DNA of 64,000 nucleotides, from NCBI GenBank assembly GCA_946811695.1, contig OX328132.1:100186935-100250934 (forward strand), written 5' to 3'. Shown here in pieces: positions 45,431-55,455 of the stretch. A program made the position numbers and the translations under genes. This DNA is from Gonocerus acuteangulatus (lineage: Eukaryota > Arthropoda > Insecta > Hemiptera > Coreidae). A model generated the notes under the pieces. It was given only the letters and a program-made list of their open reading frames with translations. It was not told the DNA's origin and ran no database searches. How positions within the stretch are numbered: position 1 is the stretch's first letter; each line of letters starts with the position of its first letter.

Positions 45431-45738
45431 CGCTTTAATTGGTTGTTCTTTTTTTTCAATTGATTTTTGCAGTAAAATCATTATTTTAGTATAACAAGGT
45501 AAGAAAATGTGTAACGTATTTGTAATAATGTTTTCCTATGGCGAACGTTGAGGAGGTGGGGGGAGTCATTTCCGCTTAGGATACAGTTTCCTGTTGTGCC
45601 GCTTTAAACTTCCTTCACCTCAAGTTTTTATTTCATATTTTTCACGAAAGATCAAAATATACCAATAACTGCTTACTTTACTAGTGGCACTATGAACGGA
45701 ACCGCGCTAAGAGGACGCAGTTCCTGTGTGTCGGACTT

Positions 45739-46175
45739 GTTATATAAATATAATGTATTCTCCAAAAAAGTAGCAAAAAAAAAAGACAATTGCTAAAATA
45801 TTTACTGCCGTCACTCATTAGGAGTGAGTTATATTTTAAAATGTTTATGTTTCATAAATGGGAAAGAAAATGGTATGAGTCAGAGGCTGGTGATAGATAA
45901 ATGAGACGTCAACATATTCGAATTTCCTCCACCGCTATTGCAAATTTGAGTAAATTGAGAAAATATAATTCTTGATTAAAATATCCAATTTACTATACAT
46001 TCTATGTTGGTCTGATGGGGAATAAAATCTCCATTTTTCATAGGAACCTTCTTTATTTTCCAACTCAACGTGTTTTGAGCTTCATGTTTTTGTAGAGGCG
46101 TTCTCAACTCCAACCCCAACAGTAAAACTTCAGTTCCTTTAAAACATACCGCAAAACCGCTAGGATGGAAGCTGA

Positions 46176-46176
<1 letters not shown>
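45739..46176. other. No gene seen
   Basis: AT-rich sequence with no open frame or repeat recognised. Confidence 0.5.

Positions 46177-46233
<57 letters not shown>
46177..46233. repeat. (TA)n tract
   Basis: About 28 TA units. It is followed at 46323-46349 by an 11-bp hairpin (cctaagcaaat / atttgcttagg). Confidence 0.95.
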
Positions 46234-46236
<3 letters not shown>

Positions 46237-47065
46237 CTCATATCTGCAAAGTGGATATCTACAGAGAAACATGTCTTTTAATTATAAGCTACATCGGTTC
46301 ATCAGAAAAGGGGGTTTAACGCCCTAAGCAAATAACTAATTTGCTTAGGCCTGTCGTTATTTATCTTTTGCAATAAGGAAACGTGCTATACGTTATCACT
46401 ACCTAAACAGAAAGATACGTTTTAATAATAAACTAAATCAGTTGCTTATAAATTCGGTTGGGGTTTACTCTAAATTTTGTTCAAATTGGATTAACTGCTT
46501 CGGGCATTTAACTTTTACCACTTGGAGCGCTGAACAGGGGCGCTTAATCCAGCTCCTGCGTTGTTATGATTGTGGGTTTTTATTTTCTTTTTACATGTGG
46601 ACGCTTATATTATTCATCAAGATGAAAATGTTACGTTTTTATTCAGTATTTAGTGTACTATCTCGCATCTGTGTTGGGCGAAAATAATTCAGAATAATGA
46701 ATATTTTTTTTTTTATTCAACATCGAATAAAAATTATTTATTTGAATAAAAATTGTTACCGAATAACAAAAAAGTTGGGAAAAAATTAATCGCAGTGGCC
46801 GTTGAAGAGGAATTAACCCAAGGATGAATGTAGAGACCCAGAATTAAATATGAGAGACCGGAAGTACGCAGAATGGTACTAAGTATGTAGAAATGGATCG
46901 AGAGAATAATTAATTAACGAGTACAATTTAAGAAATCTGGAAAGATCGAATAAAGGATGCCAAAGTCTAGATCAATCATTAAAATCATTTAAACAGCATA
47001 TTTTCAATAGAATAGGAGATTTATAGAATACAATATAAGTACAATGGTACAGTGTAAGTACTCAC

Positions 47066-47081
47066 AAAATCTTCCTAAATC
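47066..47081 (-). CDS. Candidate 16-nt microexon
   Basis: Acceptor ccttttctccag (good pyrimidine tract) and donor gtgagtac flank 16 nt. Joined to the 96-nt exon it continues in frame as G-F-R-K-I and leaves two bases. A further block at 46519-46555 (acceptor aacaacgcag, donor gtaaaag) would continue in phase as SWIKRPCSALQV. Very short exons are easy to find by chance, so this is tentative. Confidence 0.25.
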
Positions 47082-47204
47082 CTGGAGAAAAGGCAAAATA
47101 TATGAAAAATAAAACATTTATTGGAACGAACCTCAGGAGGTGTTACCACCAGCATAAAACAAACTGCTGCCAAAAGAATAACAGCAGTGAGGTTCCAGGG
47201 CTAC

Positions 47205-47300
47205 CAACATTCCTTATCAAAATATCGAATTCATTTCGTGAATCACCAATTTTGATGAACATGGTTTTTATTCCTTCTATTATCGCACGGATCGAATTAC
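47205..47300 (-). CDS. Candidate 96-nt exon, minus strand
   Basis: Acceptor acgcaaaatttcag and donor gtagcc flank 96 nt reading NSIRAIIEGIKTMFIKIGDS then RNEFDILIRNV, with two leading bases and one trailing base. It is phase-compatible with the 16-nt block at 47066-47081. Not recognised. Confidence 0.3.
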
Positions 47301-47329
47301 CTGAAATTTTGCGTGTAAGTAATAAAACT

Positions 47330-47331
<2 letters not shown>

Positions 47332-47388
<57 letters not shown>
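47332..47388. repeat. (TA)n tract
   Basis: About 28 TA units beside the candidate exon at 47205-47300. Confidence 0.95.
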
Positions 47389-47396
<8 letters not shown>

Positions 47397-47511
47397 CATT
47401 CATTTAAATATGGAAACCTAATAGCTAATAAGATATCTGATCCGAAATACACATATTTTTTTTTTTTTTTTTTTATAAAGAAATAAAATTGCAATGTGTT
47501 CCAAGGTGCGT

Positions 47512-47715
47512 GTGCTACAAAAGCTTCTTGATCCGAGGTGCCTGGGATTTACCGCGATTGGCGATAAGCTGTTCCTGTAACTGATTGTAGGGGTCTTCGA
47601 AGCTATGGGTGAGCAGAGCCACCAACTGCGACAAGGCATGCCACGTCGGTTTGAAAGTTCTTTTGTGAAGACACCGGAGGTAGAGAAAACCGCGTCCGCC
47701 TTTAGGAACCATAGT
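47512..47715 (-). pseudogene. LTR-retrotransposon Gag-like fragment
   Basis: Minus-strand frame ending DPYNQLQEQLIANRGKSQAP then RIKKLL. The DPYxxLxxxLI...S...R...LL pattern is typical of the Gag-like protein of Ty3/gypsy elements in arthropods. Only about 65 codons remain, without protease or RT nearby. Pattern-based call. Confidence 0.5.
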
Positions 47716-48084
47716 GTGGGGTTAGATTTGTGAAATTCAGATAGAAGAGACGTGGGCCCGCGAAGGCCGATACGTCCGACTTGAATTGTTCCTCCTCTGG
47801 TGACGTTCTTATCATCTAACAAAACACTGATGGGTATTGACTGACTGATTGGATATTTATTGTCTGTTTTTGAGTTACACCTAGTTGCCTTAAACTAGAA
47901 ATAAGTTCAGTACTTTCGCTGATTCCTATGCACCGCGATGTTCATTAAAGTTAGACGGCCAGGTCTTCGTATATAAAAATCTTGTGGACGGGACTTTGCT
48001 TGATCTGCTGAGATTCCGAATCTTTGCGTTATATTATCTGGACACTTACTAGTGACGTTCCCGCGGGAAAACTAACGGAGACGC

Positions 48085-48700
48085 AGCTGCACCTTTAAGA
48101 TAGGCCATTCTTCGGAGGATACAGGTCGTACAGGTTTGAAGCACAGTCTGGAACTTCCGAAGGAGCGCTGCTGCACGTACGAAGAGACCTGCCATCAAGA
48201 CTTCTCGAGCAGCAGCCCACCACTACCGAGTACTTAGAGCACACCTGGAAGAGACCAAGACATTCATCGCGGCTCCAGCACGGAAGCCCCACCATATGCT
48301 TGTAGAGGAGCTGATTGCCCGACATCCAATCTGGCATTGTTCCGAACGAACTGAGGTATACTGAGGACGAGCCTCGGAGTTCATGCAGTAGCGAGATGCT
48401 GTCTTGGACTACGGTCCTTTAGACCATCGTCTGGTCCTGTACAAGTTCAAAGGAGACCCAACCACGCCACTGGCTATGACGTACATCCTGCCCAAGGATT
48501 GGAAAGGATACTAGAAAGACATTCTTTCCGATCTGCATTGATCAGAACCTACGGAGCTGATGTCGGCCTCGACGAAGCCATCACAAGCTTCATCCATTCC
48601 GCCGCCGACAGAAGGATTCCAAAGTTTGTACCGAAGCTCATCAATCAGCGCAGACTACTTGCCCAACTGACTATTTTACAAGTCAGAGACTTATAAAATT
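48085..48700 (+). pseudogene. Non-LTR retrotransposon (Jockey/CR1-like) ORF2 endonuclease relic
   Basis: Reads FFGGYRSYRFEAQSGTSEGA then LLHVRRDLPSR, like the GGvaixvrxdL part of APE endonucleases. After frameshifts and stops it reads LDYGPLDHRLVLYKF (the SDH-like motif near the domain end), LPKDWKGY, and a linker-like IHSAADRRIPKFVPK. Several stops; no RT follows. Confidence 0.6.
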
Positions 48701-50604
48701 GCGAAAAACCGTTTTCTAAATACAGCAAATTCCTAATAGCTTTTTCAACATTTTCATTATTTTTTAGTGATAAATACCTTATATACTATTTAAAAACTTT
48801 AGTGGTGCCGTTAACTTATTTCTCTCCGCAATAAATAAAAAAATCTTAAATAATATGATCTACATCAGTCTGAATATTTATAATCATCTTGTGAGCTAGA
48901 CCACCTAGATCTAAGAAACGGCCCACTGTGCATCGGCACAACCCACTTACATTGATTAACTAATTTTACTTCTGAGAAATTTTAACAGCTACCCCAATGG
49001 CATCTCGATAAAAGTGAGATTTTAGTTGCCACAATGTAAATAAAACTAGCAATTGCCAACAGTAAGCGGAAATTACTCACTCCCTACTTCGATTTTCTCT
49101 CTTTCGTAAGATATACTTAATTAAAAACACCAAACAATACAAACTTGTTTGTCATTTTATATACCTTGCTTTCCTGACAAATTCATTTTACTGATAAATT
49201 AAATGTAAGAAATCTCCGTGTAGAAATCAATTCTTGTAAATTAAGACAGCACAGATTTCATTATATACAGAACAGTTTTTTTTTTTTTTTCGAAGGTAAA
49301 TAATATATAGTATTAAATAGTACCATATTATGTACAATGTAAAAGAAATAAATATAAAAAAAAAGTAACCCGAACAAATGTGACATAACGTAATCGGGTA
49401 ATGATAACCAAGTAATTGTTTGCCAATAAACCATATATCAACCAACCAACCGATACAATGGACAATTAGAAAATGTACTTGGTTCCGAAAATGTATTTGG
49501 GTACGAAAAGAATTTATGGCTTTATAAGAGGAGGATGCATGGAGTTTGGGAGAGACTGGTCGTTTTTTCCTCCCAGCCGCCTCAGCTCCGGTCAACGGCA
49601 TTTTTCCCAGGGCAAAGGCCTGCTTTTTTTGCAGAGATTAAATCCACATTTCTTTCCCTCACGGGCTTGGGCCGAAAAGCCCTCTTCTCATCTCTGGTTG
49701 CCATTATATTAGTCGTCATATTTCGGTTGAGGGCATCCAATTTTTGAAATGCTCTGATACTTTCCCTCAATAATTATATCTAATATTTGGTTTATGGTCA
49801 ACTAAATTGCAGATTTTTTTTTCTTTTAAACGCATGGCTAAGATTAAATACAAACATCGTCATGAAGAAAAATAAAAATAAAAATACAATAAGCAACATC
49901 GCTCAGGAGATTGTTGTCTGGTGCGCTTAAATCAGGACAAGGCCTTAGGTGTGAACGAACAGGACAACCGCCTCGGGCTCCACACACTAAATAACAGTTT
50001 TTAGAAACGAAGATAAAACGAATATTAAATAACAACGAATTGTGGAAATGTATGCCCATTTTACTTTATGTTTTATAACAGACAGGGAATAAACGCTATA
50101 AGTGAAAAACACACTGGCCACAGGGAGTTCTTTTTTCGAGAATATCAGATATGTTGGGTGCCCCTATGTAGAAGGGTGAAAGAATTGCGCAGTAGAATAT
50201 GAAAACTTGTTAGTTTTAGTTGGCTATTCTTCTCTTTTTAGTTGTTAGTTAGTGTTTTTAATTAAGGTTTTTTATACCATTAAAAACATGAAAAAGTGCG
50301 TTAAATTTATAGCATCTAGAAATATCTTGTTTCAAAGTCAATAAATTATTAACTCTTACTTCTATTCAACTAATTTATTTATTGATTATTTCCAAAGGGA
50401 AACTATAGATTCTCCTACTTGTCAGCACAAGCGGTACTTCAAAACTGGAATTATACCAAAATGTAAAAAAATAATCGCGTAACCCCATCATTAGCTCACC
50501 CATTCACATGCATTTGATAGATTTCATGCTCCATAAAGCAGCTCTGCTAAAAAGGTTCTCCGAGGGGACGGACGCCCTGACTTAAATAAGCTAGCTTCAC
50601 TCTT
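48701..50604. other. Mostly non-coding; one GC-richer patch
   Basis: The patch at 49530-49740 has a minus-strand frame starting MRESIRAFQKLDALNRNMTT and including KPVRERNVDLISAKKAG. It is not recognised and may be an old repeat. The rest is AT-rich. Confidence 0.45.
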
Positions 50605-50910
50605 GTAAACACTGTTTTTCACTAATACTCAGTGGAGAGTATCACCAGGTGATATTAAGAGTGAAAGATAAGGTACCTAATAAGAGCATTTTTTACATAT
50701 TCCACTGTAAACACTGTTTTTCACTGGTACTCAGTGGAGAGGATCACCAGGTGATATTAAGAGTGGAAGATAAGGTACCTAATAAGAGCATTTTTCACAT
50801 ATTCCACTGTAAACACTGTTTTTCACTAGTACTCAGTAGAGAGGAGCACCAGGTGATATTAAGAGTGGAAGATAAGGTACCTAATAAGAGCATTCTTCAC
50901 ATATTACCGA
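50605..50910 (+). repeat. Three tandem 102-bp repeats, open in one frame
   Basis: gtaaacactgtttttcact starts at 50605, 50707 and 50809. The period of 102 (34 codons) keeps one plus frame open through all three (HQVILRVEDKVPNKSIF then HCKHCFSLVLS). It could be a minisatellite or a repeated coding segment; no start or splice context is convincing. Confidence 0.8.
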
Positions 50911-51037
50911 ATATTTATTACCCGGCAGGATGAAAAAAGTCCTTGGTATATATCTCGTTTTTGCTTCGTTTCTGAAAAAACGCAAAACACTAAAACACAA
51001 TTGTGAAATAGCATACTTTCATAATGCCTATGTAAAA

Positions 51038-51040
<3 letters not shown>

Positions 51041-51090
<50 letters not shown>
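51041..51090. repeat. (TA)n tract
   Basis: 25 AT units. Confidence 0.95.
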
Positions 51091-51093
<3 letters not shown>

Positions 51094-51316
51094 CATTCAC
51101 CCCCCACCCCTAACAAAAACAAAAATCTTCTTGTGCAAAAAAATTAAATGACGACATGTAAAGCTGCAAATTCAACATTAATTTAAAATAGCTAATTTTC
51201 TTCCGAGGAAAGTGATAAAACACGAAACAAAAAAACTTTTAATTCTTAATAAAATAAAGTTTTCAGTTTAACATTTATTACTGAGCGCATACATAATTAT
51301 ACAATAATAATTTCTA

Positions 51317-51482
51317 GGGGTCTCCCGTGGTCTAGTGGCTAGCACGCTAGATTCTTAAGCGGGAATTGGTGGGTTCGATCCCCACCGGCGCGCAGGAATT
51401 TTCTCATCTCTGGGTTCGCTGAGAAAATTCCTGGCTGCGCCCTGGATGTCGGCGCCAATGGCCAAGATTTTGTCGATGCACC

Positions 51483-51556
<74 letters not shown>
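51317..51556 (+). mobile_element. tRNA-derived SINE, family S, copy 2, with 72-nt A tail
   Basis: Pol III A box tggtctagtgg and B box ggttcgatccc are both perfect. The head resembles a Glu-type tRNA D arm (gtggtctagtggctag). The body is gcaggaattttctcatctc plus an inverted piece gagaaaattcctgg. The A tail (51485-51556) is uninterrupted, so this is a recent insertion. Confidence 0.88.
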
Positions 51557-51559
<3 letters not shown>

Positions 51560-51609
51560 ACCTAAAAAAAAAAATCTACTTTTAATAATTCCTGACAATA
51601 ATTTAAAAA

Positions 51610-51780
51610 ACTGTTCAATTTGTTGGCTCCTTCCAGCAATACAGGCATCACATCGTACATTGACAGACTAGATGGTATTTTTGTATTCCTCTGCTGTCAT
51701 CAGTTCCCAGGCCCATCTGATGCGACGGATGAGGTGCTCCCTTGAGCCATTGGTCTCCCTAAGGACCACATGTGTCCCCA
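51610..51780 (-). pseudogene. Possible Tc1/mariner-type transposase C-terminal relic
   Basis: Minus-strand text LRETNGSREHLIRRIRWAWE, then TAEEYKNTI, a stop, and RCDACIAGRSQQIEQ. This resembles the C-terminal helix of Tc1-like transposases (LxxxIxxAWxxI...YxxLIxSMxxRxxACI). The region to 52070 is GC-richer than its surroundings and otherwise unassigned. Confidence 0.35.
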
Positions 51781-52363
51781 CGTGAAGAAATCCAAGGGTG
51801 GGAGGCCTGAAGTTTGAGCCGGCCCTCCACGTCATATCCGACGCCATTGGTTGTTACTGCCCAACCAATTCCGGACGGCCCTCTCGTAGTGGGCTGGACT
51901 TCTGTCGACTTGGCTTCCCAGCTTCCCTATATCTGTGCCAAAAGGACTTCCCTAAGATTAACAACAGTTTATTGTAGAGGATTGCGTGGAAAGACTGCGT
52001 CTTTCGAGGGGACAAAAAATGGAGACCTGTGATTTCATTATCTTATACAAAATCACACGCATACTCAATCCTATATTTCGGGGGAGGTTCAAAGGAGGTG
52101 GGAGTGGGGCTGGGAGGGTGAGTGAAGGGGGTGGAAGATAAAACATATACCTACTTTTAATGATTTTTAATTAAGTAGTATGACAGAATGCCTTTTTTCA
52201 ATTCTGTTGTAGATTTTTGCGTTTTTCTAGGAAATGGAGCAAAAACGAGATATATGACAAAGGATTTTTTTTTTTTTTTCCATCCTGCATCGATTTCCGA
52301 AGTATATCAATATATACTGCGGAATATATCCTGTACCGATGTATATCCCGTATATATACAGGA

Positions 52364-52542
52364 TTTTTTTTTTTTAACGGCGCATCGGCAAATCACGGCC
52401 ATTAGCGCCAACATCCAGGTTGCAATCAGGAATTTTCTCAGCGAGCCCTGGGATGAGAAAATTCCTGTCGCCGGTGGTGATCGAACCCACCATCTCCCGC
52501 GTATGAATCTAAGGCGCTAGCCACTAGACCACGGGAGACCCT
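52364..52542 (-). mobile_element. tRNA-derived SINE, family S, copy 3
   Basis: Minus-strand copy with a short T run (A tail) at its left and the tRNA head at its right (ggtggtgatcgaacccacc; ctagccactagaccacggg). It ends at the border of the foldback element at 52549. Confidence 0.85.
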
Positions 52543-52548
52543 ATGTAC

Positions 52549-52978
52549 AGGATGTCCGGATTTTACTTCAGGAGCGTGTACGGGACCAAAAATCTAAGGA
52601 AAAAGCCCTTTAGAGATTTGCTCGTTTTGTATAAAATCGCGTAACAAGAAACGAAACAAGTTTTCATTTTTGTACATGCTTATTTAAATTTTCAATGGAA
52701 AAAATTAAATGTCTCGTTGAGTGCTTAATCGACGATTCGTTTAGTTAACTTTTAATAGACAACGAGATTAGAATTTTAAAAATTTCTTGAAACAATTCGC
52801 ACTGACAATTTTTTTCCATTGAAAATTTAAATAAGTAAGTACAAAAATGAAAACTTGTTTCGTTTCTTGTTTTGAAATTTTCTCCAAAACGAAGAAAATC
52901 TCTAAAGGTATTTTTGTCTTAGTTCTCTGATCCCTTAAACGCACCTGAAGTTTTGCCATTTAAAATCGGGACACCCTG
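52549..52978. mobile_element. 430-bp foldback element with similar ends
   Basis: Ends caggatgtccgga and cgggacaccctg. The arms pair through acaagaaacgaaacaag and tttaaattttcaatgg, with a central part around 52700-52760. Likely the same superfamily as 43450-44773. Confidence 0.82.
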
Positions 52979-53037
52979 TGTACAGGTAAAATTGGGGTAC
53001 TCTGTGTACCCTAACCATCCCTACCTAACCCTATGTA

Positions 53038-54047
53038 CAGGGTTACTGGTAAGTCGACCCACATCCTTCGCGAGGTGATAGTTTAGGTCAAAACAAAATA
53101 TTTTAAGCGCATATTGCCCTATCCAAAAGTTATCCGTTTCCAAGATATTTAATATTTTAGGCTTTTTTTAAAAGCAGTCACTGTTGCTTAAGTTTTAGGA
53201 TTTTTTCTTTTATTTCTAGTATTTGAGCTGAAAGTTTTTGTATTTAAGACATTCAGAATAAACTATTATTAAATAAAAATATCAAATGTTTACTGGACAA
53301 CGGATGGTACGACCTAATAACTAAAATTAATATTACTTTTTTCCTGAAACCTGTAACTTCGACTTTATCTCTCTTTAAAAAGAATATTAGTAGTTATTCC
53401 TGCAAGTTATTCTAAAAACATGTGTTTATTAAGCTACAAAAAAAGTTATAATAGTCAGGTAAAATGTATAAAATTCTTAGAAAAAAATGGCGGCGATTCT
53501 TAGAATTAAGGCGGCGATTGCGATGGAGGCTTAGGACTAATGGTAGTCATGTTGAACATGAACTTCAATTTAATAATAAATTTTTCACTATTTTTTAATG
53601 ATTTATTTAATTTTTTTTTATAATGCATGTTTCTTTAGCATCACTATCTTTTCTCACAATTATAAACATTTTACCTGACTATTATACCTTTTTGTGCACC
53701 TTAATAAACAGAGATGTTTTTAATAGGTATAACTTACAGGAATAGCTACTAATATTTTTTTAAGAGTGACAGAGTTGAAGTTACATGTTATAGGAAAAAA
53801 AAGTAATGTAAAATTTAGTTATTGGGTCGTACCATCCGGTGTCCCGTTTGATGTTTTTATTTAATAAATAGTTTATTCTGAATGTCTTATATACAAAAAC
53901 AATAACAACTTTCAGCTCAAATGCTAGAAATTAAAAAAGTGACTGTTTAAAAAAAAAAAAAAAAAAAATTAAATATCTTAGAAACACGTAACTTTTGGAT
54001 AAGAGAATTTGGGCTTAAAAATTATATAAATTATAGCGAGAGGCATT
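53038..54047. mobile_element. 1-kb foldback element, right end eroded
   Basis: Left end cagggttactgg. Arms pair at ccaaaagttatccgtttcc, attcagaataaactatt, tgtccagtaaac-like text and taataactaaaatta. The right end lacks a clear caccctg. The centre contains a repeated ggcggcgatt motif (53490-53530). Confidence 0.7.
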
Positions 54048-55380
54048 TTCGGTTTCTAATAGGTAGGATCGGTTGAAGATTTGAAGAAATTCTGCAAAAA
54101 ATCTTCTATGGGTGCAAACTGAATAGCTAAATTCCTTCGAAAAATGCAAAAAGAAGGATCCCACTAAGTAGGGAAGGAGGTCCTACATCGTCGCGGAGCA
54201 ACGCCACTGCATGTTCTACCTTTCATGTAGAATATAAGAACGTTCTCAGATGGTTCCACAGAGAAGTCAGCAGTAGATGATGATATGAATCAGTTATGCT
54301 AAGGGTGCTAATCCCCTAGGACTGTAATATGGTACTATAGCTTGATAGAGCTCCTATAAGAAGTCGGATGGCTCACAACAATCCTCTAGGCCGCCCATTT
54401 ACCCCACTTTAAAAACAATTGTTTAAATGTCTATCATGAATTGACCCTCAATAACTAGATACCTAGGGAATTAAGTAAATGAAAAAAAAAAAAAAAGTTA
54501 ATCAGAAAATGTGATCCAGGAAAATAATTCAAAATCAATAAATATCCATATTTTTGGAGCACAAAAGATAGTAATTGTCTGGGAATAAAAAAATATTTAA
54601 CAGTTTAATACAAAACAAGAATTTCGTAAATTCACTAAAATTACGTTTTAAGTAAAAATAAGTGCTAGGGAGTAGGACTTAGTTGGATTTAGGGACAGGA
54701 GCTGCCGCTACAGTTTCCAAGCGTTAGTATCGCTGCTGCATCCTAACGGAGAAGTATGCAACAACAAATACTGCCCCGAAGTAAGGCCCAATGAAAATAA
54801 TGTATTATATTTATAAAAATAATGTTTACATTTCAATATCCTCTCAAACTTAATTCATCAATTACAAAAGAAATTAATTTTTCAAACAATAATTACGTGC
54901 CCCGTAACGTTTTGATGGAAAATAAAAAATATAACAGCTATTATTAGGTATTCAATTATTTTTCTTTAAAATTAACTTCTTTATTTGGAAGACTAATTTA
55001 TTGTAATCATACTCATAAAATAGTGCCTAAATAATTGCTGTGCAATTATTAACTGGGGCTCACTTAAGTTTTGTACTCATTTATTAGAAAACATTTCCTT
55101 CCCACAAGACCTGCATAAACTAAGCAATTTACAGCAATCTCAGAAATATAAAAATACCTTTTCTTTTATCATGTAGAAAAAAAAGAGAGAGGAGAGTGAG
55201 AGATTTTAATGATGGTAATTTTTATTATCTAGTAGATATGATCAATAAAGATTTGAAGACATTTTTCAAAACTCGTTTTATAAATTCAACTTAATGACAG
55301 TTACATTCTTTCGGAGTGTGCGGAGTGTGACAAAACAAAAAGTGTGCGCAAGCCAAGAATCTTTGTTTTCTTTAATGTCG

Positions 55381-55381
<1 letters not shown>
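54048..55381. other. No gene seen
   Basis: Contains a GC-richer stretch at 54150-54410 with stops in every frame; probably a decayed repeat. Confidence 0.45.

Positions 55382-55453
<72 letters not shown>
55382..55453. repeat. (TA)n tract
   Basis: 36 TA units, the longest uninterrupted tract in the right third. Confidence 0.95.

Positions 55454-55455
<2 letters not shown>

Noticed and set aside
47418..47822. 134-codon minus-strand frame
   Set aside because: It overlaps the Gag-like frame in another phase and reads into a poly(A) run; the Gag-like frame is the better explanation.
51339..51560. Minus-strand frame with poly-Phe
   Set aside because: Translation of the SINE A tail.
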